A stretch of 6,893 nucleotides of DNA. Origin: an archaeon. Lineage in GTDB: Archaea > EX4484-52 > B79-G9. Both the position numbers and the translations under genes were made by a program. Below are positions 1 to 4,624 of this stretch, piece after piece. Under the pieces are notes generated by a model, which saw only the letters and a list, made by a program, of their open reading frames with translations, was not told where the DNA came from and did no database searches. Location of the stretch: contig DAOVNB010000031.1 of assembly GCA_030630425.1 (NCBI GenBank), positions 1 through 6,893 on the forward strand. Direction: 5' to 3'. Numbering within the stretch: the stretch's first letter is position 1; each line of letters opens with the position of its first letter.

Positions 1-269
1 TACTAATCGTGCTTTTCCAATATGCAATACCTATTGCCATAAATGAAAAAACAGGGGCATTTGCGTCCCTTAAAAAAAGCTACCAATTAGGGCGTGAAAA
101 TTTCCAGTTTTCAATAATGCTTGGAATCATCATGTGGGTGATTAACGCAATGGGGGGAGCAGTTTCTGTAGGTTGGATATTGACATACCCATTCTCAGCA
201 ATATGCTTTTCTTTAGCATATATTAAATTAACGGGATCGCAAAAATCCAAAAAACCACAAAGCTTATAA
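1..269 (+). CDS. C-terminal part of a polytopic membrane protein, function unknown (partial at 5' end)
   Basis: The reading frame is open to the left edge (codons begin at base 3) and ends at TAA 267-269, leaving about 89 residues of a longer protein. The GTG at base 9 is internal to the frame and is probably not the true start. What is visible is the end of one hydrophobic segment (around FQYAIPIAI), then a charged loop with the pattern G-A-x-x-S-L-K-K-S-Y-x-L-G. Two further hydrophobic stretches follow (about residues 36-57 and 58-78 of the visible part), then a short Lys/Ser/Pro-rich hydrophilic tail. A loop with a Ser/Lys-rich helix followed by two membrane helices recalls the C-terminal end of poorly characterised archaeal integral membrane families of the DUF4013 kind. 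This is only an impression from the pattern. No catalytic motif is visible. The stop codon lies inside the TATA box proposed for the 5S rRNA gene, so the two genes are packed tightly. Confidence 0.75.
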   Translation, partial: LIVLFQYAIPIAINEKTGAFASLKKSYQLGRENFQFSIMLGIIMWVINAMGGAVSVGWILTYPFSAICFSLAYIKLTGSQKSKKPQSL

Positions 270-271
270 AA
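264..271 (+). promoter_or_regulatory. Candidate TATA box for the 5S rRNA gene
   Basis: The sequence TTATAAAA is a good archaeal TATA box. Its centre lies about 24 bases before the 5S 5' end, the usual distance for TBP/TFB promoters. The purine-rich bases just upstream (ACAAAG) could act as the BRE. The box overlaps the TAA stop (267-269) of the preceding membrane protein gene. The assignment rests on motif and spacing only. Confidence 0.55.
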
Positions 272-290
272 CTTAGGGTACCATTTTAGT

Positions 291-410
291 TAATCTGGCG
301 ATCATAGCGGAGAGGTCACACCCGATCCCGTCTCGAACTCGGAAGTTAAGTTCTCCTGCGATTTGAGTGGTACTGCCTTTGGGCGGGAACCTCAGGACAT
401 TGCCAGGTGC
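291..410 (+). rRNA. rrf: 5S ribosomal RNA
   Basis: This is a stand-alone 5S rRNA of about 120 nt. The universally conserved core is present: CCCGATCCCG, then CGAACTCGGAAGTTAAG (helix III/loop C region). The 3' half has GGTACTGCC and GGGCGGGAACC. Terminal helix I closes the molecule: 293-300 pairs with 401-408 (T-C-T-G-G-C against G-C-C-A-G-G, with GU pairs at the ends). The exact ends are uncertain by one to three bases. It is not next to 16S or 23S genes here. It lies between a membrane protein gene and tRNA-Asp, so it is probably transcribed from its own promoter (TATA at 264-271). Unlinked 5S genes are common in several archaeal groups. Confidence 0.95.
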
Positions 411-437
411 TATTTATTATATGCGTGGGTGCTTGTT

Positions 438-455
438 AAAAGTGACAAAACTTTT
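438..455 (+). terminator. Possible terminator hairpin after 5S rRNA
   Basis: AAAAGT (438-443) and ACTTTT (450-455) form a 6-bp stem with a 6-nt loop. The T-rich 3' arm is followed by CAATTT. It lies about 28 bases after the 5S 3' end and before tRNA-Asp. Archaeal termination depends mainly on oligo-T tracts and the tract here is short, so this is a weak call. The AT-rich stretch at 411-422 is an alternative end point. Confidence 0.25.
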
Positions 456-467
456 CAATTTGGTTTC

Positions 468-474
468 GTATAAC
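468..474 (+). promoter_or_regulatory. Weak candidate TATA element before tRNA-Asp
   Basis: GTATAAC lies 33-39 bases before the mature tRNA-Asp 5' end, which would allow a short leader removed by RNase P. It is a weak match to the archaeal TATA consensus. The AT-rich run at 492-503 is too close to the tRNA to serve for a start at the mature end. The call is tentative. Confidence 0.25.
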
Positions 475-506
475 ACATACTCATGATTATGTAATAATAT
501 TCAATT

Positions 507-582
507 GCCCTGGTGGTGTAGTTGGTTATCATCAGAGACTGTCACTCTCTGGACCCGGGTTCAAGTCCCGGCTGGGGCGCCA
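507..582 (+). tRNA. trnD: tRNA-Asp (anticodon GTC)
   Basis: This is a complete cloverleaf. The acceptor stem is 507-513 with 572-578, including two GU pairs. The D arm starts at 516 and has GG at 524-525. The anticodon stem is AGAGA (534-538) with TCTCT (546-550), around the loop CTGTCAC; the anticodon GTC is at 541-543. The T stem is CCGGG (555-559) with CCCGG (567-571), around TTCAAGT. The discriminator base is G579, the usual aspartate identity base. CCA is encoded at 580-582. The D stem has a T-T mismatch at its inner pair, as expected for tRNA-Asp. There is no intron. The gene decodes GAC and GAT. Confidence 0.96.
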
Positions 583-641
583 AAAGAAGAGCACAAAAAG
601 ACATATGCTTTTATAAACCTATTGGGTGTATATGTATCGTG

Positions 642-649
642 TTAAATTT
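642..649 (+). promoter_or_regulatory. Weak candidate TATA element before tRNA-Lys
   Basis: TTAAATTT lies 26-33 bases before the mature tRNA-Lys 5' end, the right distance for an archaeal promoter. A better-looking TATA sequence, TTTATAAA, is at 610-617 but would require a leader of about 30-40 nt. Neither can be chosen from sequence alone. Confidence 0.25.
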
Positions 650-674
650 TGGGCACAAAATAATAATTATTGGT

Positions 675-803
675 GGGCCCGTAGCTCAGTCTGGCTAGAG
701 CACCGGGCTCTTAATACGAGGGTGAAGCTTTTAACCAGACGGTCATCTTCCATCTGTAGAAGATACCCGGGTGTCGAGGGTTCAAATCCCTTCGGGCTCG
801 CCA
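675..803 (+). tRNA. trnK: tRNA-Lys (anticodon CTT) with an intron
   Basis: The acceptor stem is GGGCCCG (675-681) with 793-799. The D stem is GCTC (684-687) with GAGC (698-701). The anticodon stem is CCGGG (703-707) with CCCGG (766-770). The T stem is 776-780 with 788-792, around TTCAAAT. The discriminator is G800 and CCA is encoded at 801-803. The exon loop begins C-T-C-T-T-A with anticodon CTT at 710-712. The matching 3' stem strand only appears 50 bases later, so the gene contains an intron of 51 nt. The spliced RNA is a normal 73-nt tRNA body plus CCA with loop CTCTTAA and a 5-nt variable loop. It closely resembles other archaeal tRNA-Lys. It decodes AAG, and another tRNA-Lys (TTT) would be expected elsewhere for AAA. 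Confidence 0.95.
714..764 (+). other. tRNA-Lys intron (archaeal type, 51 nt)
   Basis: The intron lies at the canonical site, one base 3' of the anticodon (between tRNA positions 37 and 38). Because A714 and A765 are identical, the alternative boundary 715-765 gives the same mature tRNA. A bulge-helix-bulge-like structure can be drawn. Bases 709-712 (TCTT) pair with 760-763 (AAGA) as the central 4 bp. A713-A714 and T764-A765 are the unpaired splice-site bases. Bases 715-717 pair with 756-758 as the intron-side helix. Each bulge has one opposing unpaired base (G759, C708), so it is a relaxed form of the motif. Inside the intron GAAG (724-727) can pair with CTTC (747-750). It should be removed by the archaeal tRNA splicing endonuclease and the exons joined by ligase. 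No protein is encoded. Confidence 0.85.
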
Positions 804-810
804 ACAAACA

Positions 811-824
811 CAAACAGTTGTTTG
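811..824 (+). repeat. Short inverted repeat just after tRNA-Lys
   Basis: CAAAC (811-815) and GTTTG (820-824) form a 5-bp stem with loop AGTT, 8 bases after the encoded CCA. No oligo-T tract follows, so it is not a convincing terminator. Confidence 0.35.
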
Positions 825-876
825 GTAAAAAACGGCAAATCAGATAAAAAATGGGTTGTTTGGCCTAAATACTTGA

Positions 877-891
877 AAGTGCGCAGCACTT
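877..891 (+). repeat. Perfect inverted repeat AAGTGC-GCA-GCACTT
   Basis: This is a 6-bp perfect palindrome with a 3-nt centre, more GC-rich than its surroundings. It is followed by CGGTCTTTT. As RNA it would be a tight hairpin with a short U tract, and could end the tRNA transcript. As DNA it could be an operator, since it lies just downstream of the TATA-like CTAAATAC. Which, if either, is correct is unknown. Confidence 0.45.
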
Positions 892-906
892 CGGTCTTTT
901 GGGTGA

Positions 907-934
907 TTTTTGGTTTGTGAAAACAAACGAAAAA
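907..934 (+). repeat. Long hairpin with GAAA tetraloop
   Basis: GTTTGT (913-918) pairs with ACAAAC (923-928) across the loop GAAA (919-922), a GNRA-type tetraloop. Beyond one G-G mismatch (912/929) the stem continues with TTTTT (907-911) against AAAAA (930-934). This gives 11 base pairs in a 28-base inverted repeat. The GNRA loop suggests that it acts as RNA rather than as a DNA site, but this is inference. Confidence 0.55.
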
Positions 935-937
935 GCT

Positions 938-956
938 TGAAAATCTTTGATTTTCA
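938..956 (+). repeat. Perfect 8-bp hairpin in rpoH leader
   Basis: TGAAAATC (938-945) and GATTTTCA (949-956) are perfect inverted repeats around a TTT loop. The hairpin begins 4 bases after the preceding one, so the two could stack in a transcript. Confidence 0.5.
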
Positions 957-960
957 TGAA

Positions 961-991
961 CCTAAGCCTTTTCGACTACGAAAAGGGTAGG
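961..991 (+). repeat. Extended hairpin directly before rpoH
   Basis: CCTTTTCG (967-974) pairs perfectly with CGAAAAGG (979-986) around loop ACTA. An outer helix, CCTA (961-964) with TAGG (988-991), closes the stem across a small internal loop. This gives 12 base pairs in all. It ends 17 bases before the ATG at 1009. It could affect translation initiation or mRNA stability of rpoH if the leader is transcribed. Confidence 0.55.
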
Positions 992-1008
992 ATAGAAATA
1001 CTAAAAAA

Positions 1009-1263
1009 ATGGGTGGCATTTACTTGAAAGATGAGGACACACTAAAAAATCACGAACTTGTACCAACACACGAAATTCTTGATAAAAAAGAAGCAAAAAA
1101 ACTTGTAAGCTCATTGAATATAGTAAACGAGCAGCTCCCTCAGATATCTGTTGATGATCCGGCCGCTGTAACTATCGGTGCAAAAGCAGGCGATGTTTTA
1201 AAAATAACAAGAAACAGCCAGACCGCAGGGACAACAGACTACTTTCGGTTTGTCGTAGAATAA
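1009..1263 (+). CDS. rpoH: DNA-directed RNA polymerase subunit H (Rpo5/RpoH)
   Basis: This is the small archaeal subunit homologous to the C-terminal domain of eukaryotic Rpb5, part of the lower jaw of RNA polymerase next to A'/A''. The 84-residue product carries the family signature. It starts with ELVPTHEIL (residues 16-24), continues with EQLPQI and DDP around residues 41-50, then IGAKAGDVLKITR. It ends with S-Q-T-A-G and a Y-F-R-F-V-V-E terminus. The usual size is about 75-85 residues. The start is uncertain. ATG 1009 has no Shine-Dalgarno sequence. An in-frame TTG at 1024 is preceded by GGGTGG (1011-1016) at good spacing and would give 79 residues, with an N-terminal extension more like known RpoH proteins. 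It is the first gene of the rpoH-B''-B'-A' run and is followed after 42 bases by rpoB''. Structured inverted repeats precede it. Confidence 0.95.
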   Translation: MGGIYLKDEDTLKNHELVPTHEILDKKEAKKLVSSLNIVNEQLPQISVDDPAAVTIGAKAGDVLKITRNSQTAGTTDYFRFVVE

Positions 1264-1273
1264 TTATTTGTTC

Positions 1274-1288
1274 GCTTCAGTTTGAAGC
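1274..1288 (+). repeat. Hairpin in the rpoH-rpoB'' gap
   Basis: GCTTCA (1274-1279) and TGAAGC (1283-1288) form a perfect 6-bp stem with loop GTT, extendable by two AT pairs across one bulged C. It lies between the rpoH stop and the rpoB'' ribosome binding site and contains the in-frame TTG at 1282. No T tract follows, so it is not a terminator. It could mark mRNA processing or separate translation of the two genes. Confidence 0.4.
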
Positions 1289-1295
1289 AATGTGT

Positions 1296-1301
1296 GGGTG
1301 A
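1296..1301 (+). promoter_or_regulatory. Ribosome binding site of rpoB'' (decides the start)
   Basis: GGGTGA matches the archaeal anti-Shine-Dalgarno end (SD core GGTGA) and lies 4 bases before ATG 1306. This favours the ATG over the in-frame TTG at 1282, which sits in a hairpin and has no such site. Confidence 0.7.
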
Positions 1302-1305
1302 AATA

Positions 1306-2799
1306 ATGGAAATAGTAAAAAGCTTTGTAGAGGAGATGGCGCAAAACAAAAAATTTGTTGCGCATCAGATAGAATCCTATAATGATTTTGTTAAGCGAAG
1401 GCTTCAGGAAACAGTAAATGATATCGGGAAAATCACAATCGAGCTTCCGACAGGAGAAGAGCTATATATTAAGCTTGGAAAGATATCTCTGGGAAGCCCA
1501 CAAACAAGAGAGGCCGACGGCTCTGTCCGCGAAATTCTTCCTATGGAAGCAAGGATTCGAAACATTACTTATTCTTCACCGCTTTTTGTTGAGATGACTC
1601 CGGTTTTTGAAGGCCGGGAGCATAACACAGAAGAAGTTGAGATAGGGGAGATACCAATAATGGCCCACTCCGCATTATGCAAGCTTTCAAGAATGACTAA
1701 AGAAGAACTGATTGATGTTGGCGAAGACCCAAATGATGTCGGCGGTTATTTTATAATAAACGGAACCGAGCGGGTTCTTATATTGTCTGAGGAGATAGCA
1801 CCGAACAGGCTTATACTACAAAAAGACGCAGATGAAATAACAGCAAGGCTTGATGCTGAAAAAGGCGGATACACCCAACGGCACGCATTCAGGCGGACAC
1901 CTGAAGGCATAATAGATGTAGGGTTTGCAAGCCTTTCTTCTAATCCGGTTCCCATTGTTGTGCTTTTAAAGGTGCTTGGTCTTGAATCCGACAAAGAGGT
2001 TCTTGACGCAATAACAGACAAAGAAGATGAAATGGAAGATGTGTTCATAAACCTGTATGATGCCCGGTTGAATAACAAGGAAGAAGCAATAGAATATATT
2101 GGAAAGAAGCTTAAAATAAGGCAGCAGGAACAGATACCTGAAAGAGTTCTTCACATAATTGATAATTATCTTCTCGCATACATGGGAACAGCTCCTGAAG
2201 ACAGGATTAAAAAAGCAAAATACTTGGGCGTTGTTATGAATAACCTAATCAGGCTCAATAAAGGAAAAATAGCAGCAGAAGATCTTGACCATTACGCAAA
2301 CAAAAGACTTAAGATGTCAGGAGACCTATTAGACACGCTTTTTAGATCCATAATAATGGGCCGTTGGGGCCTTGTTGCAAGGCTGCAGTATAATTATCAG
2401 AAAATGATGAAGAGGGGACGAAAACTTTTGAAGCTTCAAAGCGTTGTTGTTTCCGATGTTCTTACAACACAAATTATGCGCGCAATGGCAACAGGAAATT
2501 GGGTCGGCGGAAAAACAGGTATTTCCCAAAGGCTTGAGAGAAGCAATTTTATACGAACAGCAGGACACTTAAGAAGTGTTGTATCTCCCTTATCTTCAAC
2601 ACAGGAACACTTTGAGGCAAGAGAACTGCATGCAACACAGTGGGGCAGGCTTTGTGCTGTAAGGACTCCTGAAGGCCAAAACATTGGCCTTAGAAATTTC
2701 CTTGCTTTAGGTGCACAAGTGACAATTCCGTCTCTTGATGCAGATGAAGTAAAAGTAACAACAGCGCTTAAGGGGCTTGGCGTTAACATGAATGATTAA
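1306..2799 (+). CDS. rpoB2: DNA-directed RNA polymerase subunit B'' (N-terminal half of Rpo2)
   Basis: This is the N-terminal half of the split archaeal Rpo2, the beta/Rpb2 equivalent. It contributes the protrusion, lobe and fork of the core enzyme. From ATG 1306 the product has 497 residues, typical for B''. In order, an N-terminal region begins with an amphipathic helix (MEIVKSFVEEM). GGYFIINGTERVL is at 147-158, and LDHYANKRLKMSGDLL at 327-342. GNWVGGKTGISQ is around 397-408. The conserved block RTAGHLRSVVSPLSSTQ is at 417-433. HATQWGRLCAVRTPEGQNIGL is around 442-462, the fork region near the active site. The start is chosen for its GGGTGA site; a longer form from TTG 1282 (505 residues) is unlikely. 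The protein ends with a short tail at the point where B'' usually separates from B'. rpoB' follows 16 bases later in another frame. Confidence 0.97.
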   Translation: MEIVKSFVEEMAQNKKFVAHQIESYNDFVKRRLQETVNDIGKITIELPTGEELYIKLGKISLGSPQTREADGSVREILPMEARIRNITYSSPLFVEMTPVFEGREHNTEEVEIGEIPIMAHSALCKLSRMTKEELIDVGEDPNDVGGYFIINGTERVLILSEEIAPNRLILQKDADEITARLDAEKGGYTQRHAFRRTPEGIIDVGFASLSSNPVPIVVLLKVLGLESDKEVLDAITDKEDEMEDVFINLYDARLNNKEEAIEYIGKKLKIRQQEQIPERVLHIIDNYLLAYMGTAPEDRIKKAKYLGVVMNNLIRLNKGKIAAEDLDHYANKRLKMSGDLLDTLFRSIIMGRWGLVARLQYNYQKMMKRGRKLLKLQSVVVSDVLTTQIMRAMATGNWVGGKTGISQRLERSNFIRTAGHLRSVVSPLSSTQEHFEARELHATQWGRLCAVRTPEGQNIGLRNFLALGAQVTIPSLDADEVKVTTALKGLGVNMND

Positions 2800-2804
2800 A
2801 TGAT

Positions 2805-2809
2805 GGTGG
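2805..2809 (+). promoter_or_regulatory. Ribosome binding site of rpoB'
   Basis: GGTGG lies 6 bases before ATG 2816, inside the 16-base gap after the rpoB'' stop. The block GGTGGCAT is also found within the first codons of the annotated rpoH, 5 bases before its TTG 1024. Confidence 0.7.
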
Positions 2810-2815
2810 CATAAA

Positions 2816-4609
2816 ATGGGTAGAATATATATTGACGGTAAATTTGTAGGAATGCACAAAGACTTAATAACGCTTAGAGAATCACTTATAGCGAAACGAA
2901 GAAAAAACGCGCTTCCAAAAAGCACAAATATAGCATACATCAAAGACCGTGATGAGCTTATAATCAATCTTGGCAGCGGAAGGGTCCGAAGGCCGTTGGT
3001 TGTAGTTGAGAACGGAAAATCAAAACTAACTGATGATATTTTAGAAAAAATAGAAAAAAAAGAAATGACTTGGCAGGACGCGATAGACAACAACATTATA
3101 GAATATATTGATGCCGAGGAAGAGGAAAACACATACATCGCGCTTAAAAATGAAGATATAACAAAGGACCACACGCATGTTGAGCTTGACTCGCTTTTGA
3201 TATTAGGGCTTACTGCATCACTTCTTCCATATCCTGAGAAAAACAGGGGTGATAGGCTTAATTACGGAGCCCGTATGGTTGTTCAGTCAACAGGAATTCC
3301 TTATGAAAATTATCACTTAAGGGATGATACAACAGGACAGCTGCTTGTATATCCTCAGGTCCCGATGGCACAAACTCAGACTACAACAGCATCCGGCCTT
3401 TCCCACCACCCTGCAGGACACAATCTTGTTGTTGCACTAATGCCTTTCTATGGTTACAATATAGAAGACGCAATTATTGTGAACAAGGCATCTCTTGACA
3501 GGGGACTTGGCCGTTCTTTTTTCTTTAGGACGTATAATACTGAAGCAAGAAGATATTGGGGCGGGCAGGAAGACGAAATTGGTTTGCCTGAGGCAAGTGT
3601 TCGCGGTTTCAAATCAGATGAAGAATATGCGGATTTAGGTCCTGAAGGGATTGTCATGCCCGAAACATTCGTTAATGGCAACGGCGTTCTTGTAGGGAAG
3701 ACTTCTCCTTTAAGATTCCTTGGTGTCCAGAAAGAAATACGCATGGGCATGAACAACAAGAGGGAAAATTCACTTACCGTAAAAAAAGGCGAGGAAGGAA
3801 CTGTTGAGAAAGTGATTTTTAGTGAAGACGGTGAAGGAAACCGGCTTATAAAAGTAACTGTGCGGGAGCATAAAGTTCCTGAAGTTGGTGATAAAATCGC
3901 ATCAAGGCACGGGCAGAAAGGTGTAGTGGGCTTAGTTGTCCCCGAAGAAGACATGCCTTTCACAGCATCGGGTGTGACACCGGATATCATAATAAATCCG
4001 CACGCAATACCATCCCGTATGACTGTAGGTCAGCTTTTAGAGATTGTTGCAGGAAAAGCAGGTGCCATGGCAGGAAAGACAATGGATGCAACAGCATTCA
4101 AGACAAGCGAAAAAACAATAAGGGAAACATTAAAAAAATCAGGATTCAAAGACGACGGAAAAGAAACACTCTACAACGGTATCACCGGCGAGAAAGTAGA
4201 ATCCCAGATATTGATTGGAATAGGATACTATCAGAGGCTTTATCATGTGGTCTCTCATAAAATGCATGCAAGATCCAGAGGGCCTGTAGCACTTTTGACA
4301 AAACAGCCAACCGAAGGCCGTTCTAAAGAAGGCGGCTTAAGATTCGGAGAGATGGAAAAAGACTGTCTTGTGGCTCATGGCGCGGCCGCTACATTAAAGG
4401 AGCGGTTTGGGTCTGATAAGACAACAATCAAGATATGCAAAAAGTGCGGCATTACCGCAATAAACGACAAGATAAAAGGAAAAATCTCATGTCCTTTATG
4501 CAAAGGAACTGAGGTAGTTGATGTTGATATGAATTATGCTTTTAAGCTTCTTTTGGATGAGCTTAAATGCATGTATGTCTATCCGCAGATCGTTGCGGAG
4601 AAGGATTAA
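2816..4609 (+). CDS. rpoB1: DNA-directed RNA polymerase subunit B' (C-terminal half of Rpo2)
   Basis: This is the C-terminal half of split Rpo2, carrying the hybrid-binding wall, anchor and clamp parts. The 597-residue product opens with the typical B' start G-R-I-Y-I-D-G-K-F-V-G. SGLSHHPAGHNLVVALMPF is around 193-211. YNIEDAIIVNK (214-224) carries the acidic pair E217-D218 near the active-site Mg. VGDKIASRHGQKGVVG (357-372) has the conserved Lys/Arg/His residues that contact nucleotide and RNA. The block HKMHARSRGPVALLTKQPTEGR is at 481-502, followed by GGLRFGEMEKD (507-516). A C-terminal zinc ribbon has C541, C544, C559 and C562, followed by a conserved tail (YAFKLLLDEL). All key motifs are intact. 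It starts at ATG 2816 after a GGTGG site and ends 15 bases before rpoA'. It must pair with B'' from the gene just upstream to form a working subunit. Confidence 0.98.
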   Translation: MGRIYIDGKFVGMHKDLITLRESLIAKRRKNALPKSTNIAYIKDRDELIINLGSGRVRRPLVVVENGKSKLTDDILEKIEKKEMTWQDAIDNNIIEYIDAEEEENTYIALKNEDITKDHTHVELDSLLILGLTASLLPYPEKNRGDRLNYGARMVVQSTGIPYENYHLRDDTTGQLLVYPQVPMAQTQTTTASGLSHHPAGHNLVVALMPFYGYNIEDAIIVNKASLDRGLGRSFFFRTYNTEARRYWGGQEDEIGLPEASVRGFKSDEEYADLGPEGIVMPETFVNGNGVLVGKTSPLRFLGVQKEIRMGMNNKRENSLTVKKGEEGTVEKVIFSEDGEGNRLIKVTVREHKVPEVGDKIASRHGQKGVVGLVVPEEDMPFTASGVTPDIIINPHAIPSRMTVGQLLEIVAGKAGAMAGKTMDATAFKTSEKTIRETLKKSGFKDDGKETLYNGITGEKVESQILIGIGYYQRLYHVVSHKMHARSRGPVALLTKQPTEGRSKEGGLRFGEMEKDCLVAHGAAATLKERFGSDKTTIKICKKCGITAINDKIKGKISCPLCKGTEVVDVDMNYAFKLLLDELKCMYVYPQIVAEKD

Positions 4610-4611
4610 AC

Positions 4612-4618
4612 GGAGGAT
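4612..4618 (+). promoter_or_regulatory. Ribosome binding site of rpoA'
   Basis: GGAGGAT begins 2 bases after the rpoB' stop, and its GGAGG core ends 8 bases before ATG 4625. It is the strongest Shine-Dalgarno sequence in the window and of a different form from the GGTG(A/G) sites of rpoB'' and rpoB'. Confidence 0.8.
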
Positions 4619-4624
4619 ATTCTT

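Larger units (their letters stand above)
804..1008 (+). other. Intergenic region with tandem hairpins, no convincing gene
   Basis: These 205 bases between tRNA-Lys and rpoH contain no supportable ORF. They are AT-rich and filled with inverted repeats at 811-824, 877-891, 907-934, 938-956 and 961-991. They also hold a 9-bp direct repeat, GTTGTTTGG, at 817-825 and 855-863. The only TATA-like sequence I see is CTAAATAC near 865-872. If it were the rpoH promoter, transcription would begin near 893-898. The three downstream hairpins would then be in the mRNA leader, while the palindrome at 877-891 would lie between TATA and start site. The region may therefore combine tRNA 3' end formation, the operon promoter and a structured leader. 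All of this is inference from the sequence. Confidence 0.5.

Noticed and set aside
626..847. An ORF of 73 codons on the + strand across tRNA-Lys
   Set aside because: It is entirely a read-through of the tRNA-Lys gene and its flanks, has no ribosome binding site or protein-like composition, and the tRNA is certain.
901..960. Possible C/D box or H/ACA guide RNA in the hairpin region
   Set aside because: No proper C box (RTGATGA) with D box (CTGA) pair and no H/ACA-type ACA tail at the expected distance could be found.
804..1008. CRISPR-like repeats
   Set aside because: The inverted repeats differ in sequence from each other and there are no regular spacers.
1282..1305. TTG 1282 as start of rpoB''
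   Set aside because: It lies within a hairpin and has no Shine-Dalgarno; ATG 1306 has GGGTGA at ideal spacing.
2707..3174. Antisense ORF spanning the B''/B' junction
   Set aside because: It is hydrophobic and Ser-rich only because it is the reverse complement of Asp/Glu/Lys-rich coding sequence; there is no independent start signal.
3454..3990. Long antisense ORF opposite rpoB' (178 codons)
   Set aside because: It is a shadow of the conserved B' coding sequence on the other strand, Ser/Pro-rich and without recognisable motifs.
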